Part shown: in pieces, positions 55,242 to 64,000 of the stretch
Numbering within the stretch: position 1 is the first letter of the stretch
Layout of the letters: each line of letters starts with the position of its first letter
NCBI RefSeq assembly: GCF_014946725.1
Contig: NZ_JACFXY010000005.1
Span: forward strand, 239,504 to 303,503
Length of the DNA stretch: 64,000 bases
Direction: 5' to 3'
Source: Mixta mediterraneensis
GTDB taxonomy: Bacteria; Pseudomonadota; Gammaproteobacteria; Enterobacterales; Enterobacteriaceae
Program-made: the position numbers and the translations under genes
The notes under the pieces: model-generated
Told to the model about the DNA's origin: nothing
The model's database searches: none
Seen by the model: the letters and a program-made list of their open reading frames with translations, nothing else

Positions 55242-55374
55242 AAATTAACCTGCTTTTGATGATGGATTGAACATATCAAAACCAGGAAATTACAAAATCT
55301 CGTGTACAGGCTCAGGAACTTATACACATAAACATATGCAGCTCCCCGCCATCACAGGGACAGATCGTGTTACC

Positions 55375-55426
55375 GTTCATGGTCAGGTATACTAAAAAGA
55401 GGCGGTTCAATCACCTGACCATGAAC
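55375..55426. repeat. 14-bp inverted repeat downstream of the adhesin gene
   Basis: GTTCATGGTCAGGT at 55375-55388 and its exact reverse complement at 55413-55426, loop 24 bases, ending nine bases from the adhesin stop. No T run follows. Could be a transcript-end hairpin or the ends of a small lost element. Confidence 0.65.
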
Positions 55427-55434
55427 CATAAATA

Positions 55435-58400
55435 TTAATCAGCTGGTACCTCTGTCTGCCAATCGGAAAATGCGTCATACCAGCTTTTATTACCACCGCC
55501 CATATAGGCACGGCTACCTGGTCTTGTACTGGACTTACAAATCCAGGCTATGAAATATGCGCTGCTAGTTGGCGCCTGTATGCCTGGTGTCGTTCCATCT
55601 TGTCCAGTTACACGCCTCCATGTCTCCCAGCCAAAACCTGTATTCTTGAAGCAAACCTCTACACCCTCGACTGGCATATTTCTGTTATTAACAACATAAA
55701 CTTGAGGTTCATATACCCAGCCACTGCCAAACTTCAAATAGTAATAATGTTTTATCTGAGCGATATGCCAGGTAACAGGTTTAATGGCAGTAGTAAACTG
55801 TGAGGTGGTGCTCAATGTCGGGTTCTTTTTACTGGTTACCCTGACATACAACCTTGCACCAACAAGCTGCTTGTCCCAAGCCCGGAAGCTTGCGACACCA
55901 TTTCTGAGTTCTGAATTGCCGTACCAGCTATAACCTTTGTCTGTCATCCATGTCACATCAATATCATCATTTGCCAGCCCCAACCCTGTCAGCGATACTT
56001 TAAAAGTATTCCCTAATAGCATATCTCCTTCCTGCGGAGCAGGAACAGGCGGTGCTTTGAGCAAGACATGTATACTGACCGGCAAATCAGCCGGCGCTTC
56101 AGTCGAGTCTGTCGCCGCCTGGCTGACGGTCACCGTGGTTTTACCGGCGTTACGGAACGTCAGCATCCCGCGGTCATCCACCGTCACCACCCCGCTGTCG
56201 GCAGTGGTGAAGCGCATCGCACCGCCGTTGCCCCCGCTCACCACCAGGGCGCTGGGGGCGTCGCCGTAAGTCACGGAAACTGGCTCTGCTGTCAGTGCGC
56301 CAGCTGCATTTTTATTTACCGTCACCGTCCAGGTTTTCGCCGCACTGACGTAGTTATCCGTCGCCTGCTGCGTCCAGGTCACGCTGACCTGACCCGCCTT
56401 GTGGGCCGTCAGCAGGCCGTTTGCATCAACGGATGCAGCGTCCCCGCCCTCATTAATGCTCCAGCGCGTCGGGCCGTCGCTGTCGCTGGTGACCTTCAGC
56501 TGCTGCGTGGCCCCTGCCTGCATATGCTCACTGAGGGTGGCGCTGAACGCAGGGACTTTCCGGCCTACCTCGATACTGACCGGCAAATCAGCCGGCGCTT
56601 CAGTCGAGTCTGTCGCCGCCTGGCTGACGGTCACCGTGGTTTTACCGGCGTTACGGAACGTCAGCATCCCGCGGTCATCCACCGTCACCACCCCGCTGTC
56701 GGCAGTGGTGAAGCGCATCGCACCGCCGTTGCCCCCGCTCACCACCAGGGCGCTGGGGGCGTCGCCGTAAGTCACGGAAACTGGCTCTGCTGTCAGTGCG
56801 CCAGCTGCATTTTTATTTACCGTCACCGTCCAGGTTTTCGCCGCACTGACGTAGTTATCCGTCGCCTGCTGCGTCCAGGTCACGCTGACCTGACCCGCCT
56901 TGTGGGCCGTCAGCAGGCCGTTTGCATCAACGGATGCAGCGTCCCCGCCCTCATTAATGCTCCAGCGCGTCTGGCCGTCGCTGTCGCTGGTGACCTTCAG
57001 CTGCTGCGTGGCCCCTGCCTGCATATGCTCACTGAGGGTGGCGCTGAACGCAGGGACTTTCCGGCCTACCTCGATACTGACCGGCAAATCAGCCGGCGCT
57101 TCAGTCGAGTCTGTCGCCGCCTGGCTGACGGTCACCGTGGTTTTACCGGCGTTACGGAACGTCAGCATCCCGCGGTCATCCACCGTCACCACCCCGCTGT
57201 CGGCAGTGGTGAAGCGCATCGCACCGCCGTTGCCCCCGCTCACCACCAGGGCGCTGGGGGCGTCGCCGTAAGTCACGGAAACTGGCTCTGCTGTCAGTGC
57301 GCCAGCTGCATTTTTATTTACCGTCACCGTCCAGGTTTTCGCCGCACTGACGTAGTTATCCGTCGCCTGCTGCGTCCAGGTCACGCTGACCTGACCCGCC
57401 TTGTGGGCCGTCAGCAGGCCGTTTGCATCAACGGATGCAGCGTCCCCGCCCTCATTAATGCTCCAGCGCGTCTGGCCGTCGCTGTCGCTGGTGACCTTCA
57501 GCTGCTGCGTGGCCCCTGCCTGCATATGCTCACTGAGGGTGGCGCTGAACGCAGGGACTTTCCGGCCTACCTCGATACTGACCGGCAAATCAGCCGGCGC
57601 TTCAGTCGAGTCTGTCGCCGCCTGGCTGACGGTCACCGTGGTTTTACCGGCGTTACGGAACGTCAGCATCCCGCGGTCATCCACCGTCACCACCCCGCTG
57701 TCGGCAGTGGTGAAGCGCATCGCACCGCCGTTGCCCCCGCTCACCACCAGGGCGCTGGGGGCGTCGCCGTAAGTCACGGAAACTGGCTCTGCTGTCAGTG
57801 CGCCAGCTGCATTTTTATTTACCGTCACCGTCCAGGTTTTCGCCGCACTGACGTAGTTATCCGTCGCCTGCTGCGTCCAGGTCACGCTGACCTGACCCGC
57901 CTTGTGGGCCGTCAGCAGGCCGTTTGCATCAACGGATGCAGCGTCCCCGCCCTCATTAATGCTCCAGCGCGTCTGGCCGTCGCTGTCGCTGGTGACCTTC
58001 AGCTGCTGCGTGGCCCCTGCCTGCATATGCTCACTGAGGGTGGCGCTGAACGCAGGGACTTTCCGGCCTACCTCGATACTGACCGGCAAATCAGCCGGCG
58101 CTTCAGTCGAGTCTGTCGCCGCCTGGCTGACGGTCACCGTGGTTTTACCGGCGTTACGGAACGTCAGCATCCCGCGGTCATCCACCGTCACCACCCCGCT
58201 GTCGGCAGTGGTGAAGCGTATCGCACCGCCGTTGCCCCCGCTCACCACCAGGGCGCTGGGGGCGTCGCCGTAAGTCACGGAAACTGGCTCTGCTGTCAGT
58301 GCGCCAGCTGCATTTTTATTTACCGTCACCGTCCAGGTGCGGATCGCCGCCAGGTAATTACGCGTTGCCTGCTGCACCCAGCTAACGTTAACTTTTCCTG

Positions 58401-61400
58401 ATTTCGTGGCAGACAACAGACCATTTTTATTAATCGTTGCCAGATCTTTACCGGCGTCAATGCGCCACGTTACGCTACCGTCGCTGTCGCTTCTCACGTC
58501 CAGCTGCTGTGTAGCGCCCGCCAGCATGGTGGGCAGAAGGGTAACATTGACTTCAGGTGATGCCGGTTGCACCTCAACGTTGATCTGCAGATCCGCTGGG
58601 CTTACCAGGGATTCAGTGGCGGTCTGGCTAACAGTTACGGTAGTTTTACCGACATTGTGGAAAGTCATCACACCTTTTGCATCTACCGTCGCGACCTCGC
58701 TGTCCGAAGACCTGAAGATCATTTGGCCTCCGTTGCCGCCCTCTGGCATCAACGTTTTACTTTGTAGTTCCGGGCTGTAGGTTACCGTAATATCGCTGGC
58801 TGAAAGCGGCGGAGCCTCTTTTTTATGTAAAGGCACAGCGAACTCCGCAAGACGCCCTTCATCTGACAGCTGCGCTTCAACACGCCATATCCCGTCGCCA
58901 TAGTGTGTTGGAACAGGTAAGCGCATGTCGCTTTTTCCATCGCTGTCGGTCATAGATGTGCCGACTTCTGCACCATTGCTCAGCCAGCGGATTTGACGCT
59001 CTGCTATACCTAAACCGTGCGTTTCACTCAATATTGCCGTGAAGGTAACAGGGGTATCGCCAGGAACGACCAGCGACGCGTCCTGTGCTTCCAATTGAAT
59101 GCTGGGATGCACTATCATCACTTTCAGCTTTAACTTAAGTAGTTTAGGCATCGTCTGCCCGGCATCCTTGTCTGCTGTCAATACCAATTTGGGTGCTAAC
59201 AATGAGGCAACAATCGTGTCTTCAGCAGGGCCGCTGACATTTTCCAGAACGACCTCAGTGTTTCCCTGCGAATCAGTGAGACTTTGGGCCGTGCTGAGCT
59301 GCCCCAGTATGCCCTGATAGGACCACCACACCGGACGTTCAGCAAGCGGATTACCTTTTTCGTCTATGGCACGCACGCTGAGTTTCACATTTCCACTTTC
59401 AGTCGCAGCAAGTTTGATCGTTGTTTCATCGATCTGCATACCACCTTCAAGGTTGCTGAGCCGCAGATCCACCAGTTGCTGAGCAGGACCGGCGATCTGC
59501 GATGTTCCAGGCTCGCCATGTTGCTGATTCTTATTAACGGGGGTAACCCGAAACAGGAGTGTCTTATCCAGATCATCAGCCGTTACCTGATAATACGCAC
59601 CCCGCGCCAGCGGCTGAGACAAGTTGTCGGTATGGAACCACTGCTGCAATGAACCACCTTCAGCCTCTTCTTCGCCCTGATTCGAGTGGTAGCGATAATG
59701 GCCGGTCAGGGTGTTGCCAATCAGCGCTTCGCCTTCAATGGCAACCTCGCTAACAGATGGCGCGAAGTCGCCCGGCAGTACGCTCAGGCGATATTGCGCA
59801 GTGGCCGAAGGGCGGACATCTTTCATTGAAGCGTACAGCTCAGCATAAACTGTAGTTTCACCGGTTCGCAGCGGCGTGACGCGGCCACTGCTACTCTCAA
59901 CGGTGGCGATATCCGGACGTAGAGAGCGATAGACGATATGCGCATTGCCGCCTCCCCGAACCTGATTAATAAAAGCAGCACTTCCCGCTTTGGCAGAAAG
60001 TTCAGCAGGGTCAAACCAGATATTCCATGTCTTCTGCTGCTCTTTATAAGCCAGCACAATATTATTGTTTCGCTGCACGAAATCGGTACGTGACAACGCC
60101 TGTAAGGACATCGCTTGCGAATGACTGCTATCGAGCATTTCCGACAGGGTGCGACCAAATTCCCAGACCAAATCCAGGCCCAGGTTAAAGTTGTTGCGTT
60201 GGCCAGTGATCAACTGCTGTTCTGCACGCAGCGCCACCAGCGGCACGGGCAGCCATTTAACGCCCAGATTCAGACCATGAGGATTTTTACTCGCTTCACT
60301 GCGGTTGCCGTTCACATCGACCTTGTCGCCGAACCACTGGAAAAGCGTTGTCCGGGCTGAGAGATTTTTTGACAGCACGGCTTCAACGTTCAGATCCCAG
60401 CCGCGCGCCGCACGCTCATAAAGGTTGTAATGCGCTTTGTCCTCCAGAAACGGAGCATCAGAGCGTTTCCAGTCGCTAAGCGGCAGATAATAGTTTACTG
60501 CCCCGTGCAGGCGTTCGCTCCATAGTTCAAGTCCCATCCCTAACCGGCTGTGATGGCGGGTGATGTCCTGATCGTAAAAGGCGTTGGCACCGCCCACTAG
60601 CTGGGGGTTAAAATTATGACGCCAGCCAATGCCGGCATTGAGGGTATTACGCGCGTTCCAGCGGTGGCCATTTAACTGAACAAACAGCGTATCCTGCTGC
60701 CCGTTAAAAAAAGGATATAAATAGTCCAGGCCAAAATCAGCACTGCTGCCTTTGGTCAGATCGAAGCCAGCGCTAACGCGCGAACGCGCACCCGATTGAT
60801 TAAGCCAGTTTTCCACTTCGGTGGTCAGGAATGCGCTTGCGGCATTCTGCGCCTGAGTACGTGCGCTGCTGATGGCACCATTGCTCTGTGCTGACTGCCA
60901 GAACGATCCCAGAATATCGCGTAGCTTTTCCGATCCCTCAGAGGTTCCGGTGTCAGACGTACGTCTTTCATCAGGCACAATCACCCACTGCCCCGACAAA
61001 TCCGCAAGCTGTGAGGGGCTTTTTACATGGCGATTGAGATTAATTAATTGCTCAGGCGAAAGCCTGTAACGCCAGGCAAAATCGCTCAGGCTCTCCCGCT
61101 CAGCGATGGCCGCCAGAGTTACGCGCGGGTAAACCTGCGCTAAGCGTGCATCTGCGGGTAACAGGGATGATGACTGGAAGTACAGACCATATTGCTGTGC
61201 CAGCACCCGTTGCCAGCGTTCGATATCGCTTATTTGCAGCGACAGTTCATTACGGACGTCCTGCCAGCTTTTGCTGGCTGGCTTCTGATAGAGAACATAG
61301 CTGATAGAGTCGACCGTTTTTTTTACCGGTTGATGAGCAGCTTTGAGTCCAGCAGGGAAAAGTAAAACCAAAAGCGTAAAAACATAATGAAATAGTACAA

Positions 61401-61470
61401 TACAAGCAATATTTTTCCGTGCACGATGGCTAATAATACTCACTTGAAACTCACCCAGGTAAACGTTCAT
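55435..61470 (-). CDS. Inverse autotransporter adhesin (intimin/invasin family) with tandem repeats
   Basis: 2011-residue predicted surface adhesin. A long signal region ends FPAGLKAA (about 45); LysM-type domain (about 118-166; ERESLSDFAWRYRLSPEQLI); inverse-autotransporter beta-barrel (about 212-475; GFDLTKGSSADFGLDYLYPF); then many Ig-like/Big domains. Residues about 1045-1800 are near-identical 167-residue repeats (VTYGDAPSALVVSGGNGG and GLLTAHKAGQVSVTWTQQAT). The C-terminal part (about 1800-2011) is unlike the repeats and has two cysteines near the end. The start is either ATG 61470 or the GTG at 61443 (SIISHRARKN), which has a better-spaced Shine-Dalgarno. Ligand unknown. Confidence 0.92.
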   Translation of the reverse strand: MNVYLGEFQVSIISHRARKNIACIVLFHYVFTLLVLLFPAGLKAAHQPVKKTVDSISYVLYQKPASKSWQDVRNELSLQISDIERWQRVLAQQYGLYFQSSSLLPADARLAQVYPRVTLAAIAERESLSDFAWRYRLSPEQLINLNRHVKSPSQLADLSGQWVIVPDERRTSDTGTSEGSEKLRDILGSFWQSAQSNGAISSARTQAQNAASAFLTTEVENWLNQSGARSRVSAGFDLTKGSSADFGLDYLYPFFNGQQDTLFVQLNGHRWNARNTLNAGIGWRHNFNPQLVGGANAFYDQDITRHHSRLGMGLELWSERLHGAVNYYLPLSDWKRSDAPFLEDKAHYNLYERAARGWDLNVEAVLSKNLSARTTLFQWFGDKVDVNGNRSEASKNPHGLNLGVKWLPVPLVALRAEQQLITGQRNNFNLGLDLVWEFGRTLSEMLDSSHSQAMSLQALSRTDFVQRNNNIVLAYKEQQKTWNIWFDPAELSAKAGSAAFINQVRGGGNAHIVYRSLRPDIATVESSSGRVTPLRTGETTVYAELYASMKDVRPSATAQYRLSVLPGDFAPSVSEVAIEGEALIGNTLTGHYRYHSNQGEEEAEGGSLQQWFHTDNLSQPLARGAYYQVTADDLDKTLLFRVTPVNKNQQHGEPGTSQIAGPAQQLVDLRLSNLEGGMQIDETTIKLAATESGNVKLSVRAIDEKGNPLAERPVWWSYQGILGQLSTAQSLTDSQGNTEVVLENVSGPAEDTIVASLLAPKLVLTADKDAGQTMPKLLKLKLKVMIVHPSIQLEAQDASLVVPGDTPVTFTAILSETHGLGIAERQIRWLSNGAEVGTSMTDSDGKSDMRLPVPTHYGDGIWRVEAQLSDEGRLAEFAVPLHKKEAPPLSASDITVTYSPELQSKTLMPEGGNGGQMIFRSSDSEVATVDAKGVMTFHNVGKTTVTVSQTATESLVSPADLQINVEVQPASPEVNVTLLPTMLAGATQQLDVRSDSDGSVTWRIDAGKDLATINKNGLLSATKSGKVNVSWVQQATRNYLAAIRTWTVTVNKNAAGALTAEPVSVTYGDAPSALVVSGGNGGAIRFTTADSGVVTVDDRGMLTFRNAGKTTVTVSQAATDSTEAPADLPVSIEVGRKVPAFSATLSEHMQAGATQQLKVTSDSDGQTRWSINEGGDAASVDANGLLTAHKAGQVSVTWTQQATDNYVSAAKTWTVTVNKNAAGALTAEPVSVTYGDAPSALVVSGGNGGAMRFTTADSGVVTVDDRGMLTFRNAGKTTVTVSQAATDSTEAPADLPVSIEVGRKVPAFSATLSEHMQAGATQQLKVTSDSDGQTRWSINEGGDAASVDANGLLTAHKAGQVSVTWTQQATDNYVSAAKTWTVTVNKNAAGALTAEPVSVTYGDAPSALVVSGGNGGAMRFTTADSGVVTVDDRGMLTFRNAGKTTVTVSQAATDSTEAPADLPVSIEVGRKVPAFSATLSEHMQAGATQQLKVTSDSDGQTRWSINEGGDAASVDANGLLTAHKAGQVSVTWTQQATDNYVSAAKTWTVTVNKNAAGALTAEPVSVTYGDAPSALVVSGGNGGAMRFTTADSGVVTVDDRGMLTFRNAGKTTVTVSQAATDSTEAPADLPVSIEVGRKVPAFSATLSEHMQAGATQQLKVTSDSDGPTRWSINEGGDAASVDANGLLTAHKAGQVSVTWTQQATDNYVSAAKTWTVTVNKNAAGALTAEPVSVTYGDAPSALVVSGGNGGAMRFTTADSGVVTVDDRGMLTFRNAGKTTVTVSQAATDSTEAPADLPVSIHVLLKAPPVPAPQEGDMLLGNTFKVSLTGLGLANDDIDVTWMTDKGYSWYGNSELRNGVASFRAWDKQLVGARLYVRVTSKKNPTLSTTSQFTTAIKPVTWHIAQIKHYYYLKFGSGWVYEPQVYVVNNRNMPVEGVEVCFKNTGFGWETWRRVTGQDGTTPGIQAPTSSAYFIAWICKSSTRPGSRAYMGGGNKSWYDAFSDWQTEVPAD
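56072..58338. repeat. 501-bp near-identical direct repeats in the adhesin gene
   Basis: 2267 bases made of about 4.5 copies of a 501-bp (167-codon) unit; the same sequence recurs at 56399, 56900, 57401 and 57902. By eye I find only two base differences: one near 56470 (Gln to Pro) and one near 58218 (Met to Ile). A more diverged copy precedes them in the protein. Confidence 0.95.
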
Positions 61471-62130
61471 CCACTCCAGAGAAATGCATTATTACGGCAA
61501 GTTATTTCTCTCACTGGAAGCTGAATTCGGCGTGGTCTTTCTTTTATCATTAACAATCAAGGGACGCTTACAATAACGAGGCGATACCCGGTTGCCATAC
61601 AGCCTCGCTCAACTCTTCTGTTTATGTGTGCGATTAACTTAATTGAACGCAGATGATTAGCGCCATAAAATAATATTTATTTTTCATTACTATATTATCT
61701 TGATAAATTTATTAGAAACGGCATGTGCCTTTCGTCAGGACGTGACGATTTTATAAGAGTCACGCCAAATGTGATCTGGTCATTGAAATTTATTAACCAC
61801 TCAGCAACAACGCGCTAAAATAATCGACATCTTTGCACGCGGCATCAACAATGCGTGCTGACTGCCTCTATATGATGCAATATTATGGATAAGCTTAGCT
61901 CTAACAGGACTCGGCAGGTGACGGAATTTCCTGGCTATCAGGGTAAAAATATCTGACTGCGTGCCGTATATTTCGCCCTCAACGACACGGGTTAATGTAG
62001 CTCAATACAGTGACTGGTTAGTTACCCCTTAATTAACCAGCCACTTTAATGTAATAAATATAAACAAAAAGTTTCACTATAACTTTAAGATAATTCTTTT
62101 TAGAGCAAAGAATACTGCCACCATCCAACG
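61471..62130. other. AT-rich gene-free stretch upstream of the adhesin gene
   Basis: About 660 bases without a coding frame, more AT-rich than the core genome. It should contain the adhesin promoter and long leader. I could not assign a specific promoter. Confidence 0.5.
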
Positions 62131-62145
62131 GGTAATGACTCCAAC

Positions 62146-62649
62146 TTACTGATAGTGTTTTATGTTCAGATAATGTCCGATGACCTTGTCATGCAGCTCC
62201 ACCGATTTTGAGAACGACAGTGACTTCCGTCCCAGCCTTGCCAGATGTTGTCTCAGATTCAGGTTATGTCGCTCAATGCGCTGAGTGTAACGCTTGCTGA
62301 TAACGTGCAGCTTTCCCTTCAGGCGTGATTCATACAGCGGCCAGCCATCCGTCATCCATACCACGACCTCAAAGGCCGACAGCAGGCTCAGAAGACGCTC
62401 CAGTGTGGCCAGAGTGCGTTCACCGAAGACGTGTGCAACAACCGTCCTCCGTATCCTGTCATACGCGTAAAACAGCCAGCGCTGACGTGATTTAGCACCG
62501 ACGTAGCCCCACTGTTCGTCCATTTCAGCGCAGACAATCACATCACTGCCCGGTTGTATGCGCGAGGTTACCGACTGCGGCCTGAGTTTTTTAAGTGACG
62601 TAAAACCGTGTTGAGGCCAATGCCCATAATGCGTGCACTGGCGCGACAT
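62146..62649 (-). CDS. insB: IS1 InsB (reading frame of InsAB' transposase)
   Basis: 167 residues, standard IS1 Ins[34 protein letters not shown] and [20 protein letters not shown] carry the catalytic residues. The active transposase InsAB' is made by a -1 frameshift at the AAAAAAC heptamer near 62586-62592. Confidence 0.95.
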   Translation of the reverse strand: MSRQCTHYGHWPQHGFTSLKKLRPQSVTSRIQPGSDVIVCAEMDEQWGYVGAKSRQRWLFYAYDRIRRTVVAHVFGERTLATLERLLSLLSAFEVVVWMTDGWPLYESRLKGKLHVISKRYTQRIERHNLNLRQHLARLGRKSLSFSKSVELHDKVIGHYLNIKHYQ

Positions 62650-62843
62650 CCGACGCCATTCATGGCCATATCAATGATTGTCTGGTGCGTACCGGGCTGA
62701 GAGGCGGTGTAAGTGAACTGTAGTTGCCATGTTTTACGGCAATGAGAGCAGAGATAGCGCTGATGTCCGGCAGTGCTTTTGCCGTTACGCACCACGCCTT
62801 CAGTAGCGGAGCAGGAAGGACATCTGATGGAAATGGAAGCCAC
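62568..62843 (-). CDS. insA: IS1 InsA
   Basis: 91 residues from a GTG start at 62843, as usual for IS1. Zinc-finger motif [16 protein letters not shown] and C-x2-C later (CSHCRKTW), then an HTH-like region ([20 protein letters not shown]). Represses IS1 transcription and supplies the N-terminal part of InsAB'. Confidence 0.95.
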   Translation of the reverse strand: MASISIRCPSCSATEGVVRNGKSTAGHQRYLCSHCRKTWQLQFTYTASQPGTHQTIIDMAMNGVGCRASARIMGIGLNTVLRHLKNSGRSR

Positions 62844-62907
62844 GCAAGCACCTCAAAATCACCATCATACACTAAATCAGTAAGTTGGGAGCATTACCCA
62901 TCCAACG

Positions 62908-63089
62908 TAATAATTTAACATCATCCATAGAAATTTCTCTATTGCGCGTTTATCGCCGCTACTCCTGTCACTGGCAGAAAGATGCTTTCTAATCCATGTA
63001 TTAACTTTGTAATGCACAGACAGGCTGGTCTGTATTAAATTAATAACACTCTCTACTCGGCACTTTGGATATTCGCTATTGCTAAACAC
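62908..63089 (-). pseudogene. Small unknown reading frame, 3' end cut by IS1
   Basis: A 61-codon frame (NLIQTSLSVHYKVNTWIRKH, SASDRSSGDKRAIEKFLWMM) runs up to the IS1 target site. If IS1 and one duplication are removed it continues as YYVGWWQYSLL and stops, so a protein of about 72 residues may have been interrupted. Not recognised; could be chance. Confidence 0.3.
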
Positions 63090-63354
63090 AATGATTTATT
63101 TATCTTAAAACAAGCGATAACTTCAGCAGACTATTCTCTATTGCAAGTCAGTAATTCCTTTTCTGGCTGCGTCAGTTAAAATACTTTGAAATGATTTATT
63201 GCAATATTCTCATAACGCCTGTAATTCAAAAACTATTTGAGATGACAGATAAAATACCTGGCAGGAGCGATAGCACCGATTTTAATGTCAGGATTAACGA
63301 TTCCGCATGTCATTGCACATATGAACGTTTTTCTGAGCGAAAGCACGTTAAGTA

Positions 63355-63597
63355 ATGATGTATAGACTTTTCTTCCTGGTAGCGGAAAATTCTCTCAAAC
63401 GCACACTAGCAATGCAAAACAACAGTCAGCAGGAGATGCCGCAATTAACCAGCACTCGCAATACATTAGTCATACTATTCTCCTCTGGCCTCAATGTAGA
63501 ATCGCTAAACCTGCTCGCCAGGAATAAAGAAGGGCTGTTGCCAGGAAAATTTGCTGAGTATCGACTGTATCACTACATCCGAATATCCCCACGATGA
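63355..63597 (+). CDS. Small hypothetical protein
   Basis: 80-codon frame beginning MMYRLFFLVAENSLKRTLAM and ending YRLYHYIRISPR. No recognisable domain, and no clear ribosome-binding site. It may be a remnant of a larger gene or a chance frame in the AT-rich region. Confidence 0.25.
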   Translation: MMYRLFFLVAENSLKRTLAMQNNSQQEMPQLTSTRNTLVILFSSGLNVESLNLLARNKEGLLPGKFAEYRLYHYIRISPR

Positions 63598-63701
63598 GCG
63601 AGTTGCTCGCCTGGATGCCAATAGTTTTTTATTATTCGATGAATTCCCCGGTATTGCCATGTTATATATAGCTTTCACTGCTCCTGTTGATATATCAGAC
63701 C

Positions 63702-63893
63702 TTAAACAGCAAAGAAGTCAGGGCTGATAGTATTTCGCTTACGGACCCGGTATCTTTTTGAGCGGTATCGGCTTGGCCATATTTCTTCAGGCGGCAGGCC
63801 AATAGCACTGGCAATAATTTCCTCGCCACGCGGCCAGGGTCTTATAAGCGCATTACTTAAGGTTCCTGATGAAAGGCCATGTTCTCTTGACAG
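63702..63893 (-). pseudogene. SfsB/Nlp-like gene, 5' part cut by an IS903-like element
   Basis: Reads LSREHGLSSGTLSNALIRPW, then PRGEEIIASAIGLPPEEIWP and SRYRSKRYR, which aligns with the HTH and C-terminal part of Ner-like proteins such as the intact sfsB at 7002-7343. The N-terminal 20 or so residues are missing, replaced from 63894 by an IS end. The remaining frame stays open into the IS, so a TTG-initiated chimeric product is formally possible but unlikely to be meaningful. Confidence 0.8.
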
Positions 63894-64000
63894 GGCTTTG
63901 TTGAATAAATCAGCTTCAGGACGAGTGACTCTGTAGCTGACCGGGTTTTCAGGCAATACGCACGCTTTCTGGCATACCAGCCTTCGTTATTTGTCAATAC
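63894..64000 (-). mobile_element. IS903-like element (IS5 family), one end only, degenerate
   Basis: GGCTTTGTTGAATAAATC at 63894-63911 is the 18-bp IS903 terminal repeat. On the minus strand the transposase C-terminus TKAGMPESVRIA ends at 63949, but that frame carries a stop about 15 codons earlier (TATTGACAA), so this copy is probably decayed. The other end lies beyond the window. Confidence 0.85.

Larger units (their letters stand above)
62131..62898 (-). mobile_element. IS1, complete
   Basis: Exactly 768 bp, the standard IS1 length, from GGTAATGACTCCAACTTACT to the inverted end ...CCCAACTTACTGAT on the other strand. Flanked by the 9-bp duplication CATCCAACG (62122-62130 and 62899-62907). 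insA and insB are both open, and the A6C slippery site is present at 62586-62592 (minus strand). Confidence 0.97.

Noticed and set aside
56072..58338. CRISPR-like array
   Set aside because: The periodicity is 501 bp, wholly coding and in frame in the adhesin; there are no short repeats with unique spacers.
56068..58401. 777-codon plus-strand reading frame
   Set aside because: It is the antisense of the adhesin repeats. An open antisense frame in one 501-bp unit is simply repeated, and the translation is Arg/His-rich low-complexity-like sequence with no known domain.

Overview
The window comes from a gammaproteobacterium of the order Enterobacterales. Most genes can be read directly as orthologues of Escherichia coli genes and run in blocks with E. 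coli order. Gene losses and replacements relative to E. coli, plus the overall feel of the sequence, suggest an Erwiniaceae-like genome (Pantoea/Erwinia type). That family call is an inference and cannot be proven from the window alone.

Layout: (1) 1-3473, the end of an enterobactin operon, entE (5' cut by the window edge), entB, entA and a frameshifted entH, lying next to obgE. (2) 3524-20406, a dense housekeeping block: obgE-rpmA-rplU, ispB, sfsB, murA-ibaG-mlaBCDEF (lipid asymmetry), yrbG-kdsD-kdsC-lptC-lptA-lptB (Kdo and LPS transport), rpoN-hpf-ptsN-rapZ-npr (nitrogen PTS). (3) 20410-24340, mtgA, the sRNA ArcZ and arcB. (4) 25234-32700, the most unusual part: a 1843-residue divergent glutamate-synthase-like protein followed by a CysJ-type diflavin reductase, at the position where E. 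coli carries gltB-gltD. (5) 32837-39714, sspB-sspA, rpsI-rplM, zapE, zapG, degQ, degS. (6) 39867-51840, a block that is remote in E. coli: epmA, ecnB/ecnA, efp, epmB, yjeI, groL-groS, fxsA, aspA, dcuA, cutA, dsbD. (7) 51905-54633, yjdC split by an intact IS21-family element, then tRNA-Phe. (8) 54634-64000, an accessory region: transposase fragments, a 2011-residue inverse autotransporter (intimin/invasin type) with near-identical 501-bp repeats, an intact IS1 with 9-bp target duplication, and an sfsB-like gene cut by an IS903-like element that runs off the end.

How the genes work together: the mla, lpt, kds and murA genes build and maintain the envelope. EpmA and EpmB modify EF-P at Lys34, and all three are encoded within 3.5 kb. 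aspA with dcuA handles aspartate/fumarate exchange. cutA-dsbD-yjdC is the usual neighbourhood ahead of the pheU tRNA, a known island integration site. ArcZ overlaps the 3' end of arcB.

The best candidate for something undescribed is the GOGAT-like/diflavin-reductase pair. Its large subunit keeps the class-II amidotransferase cysteine, FMN domain, iron-sulfur cysteines and GXGXG helix. It differs from canonical GltB at several normally invariant positions, has an internal insertion and a C-terminal extension, and is paired with a flavodoxin-like reductase instead of GltD.
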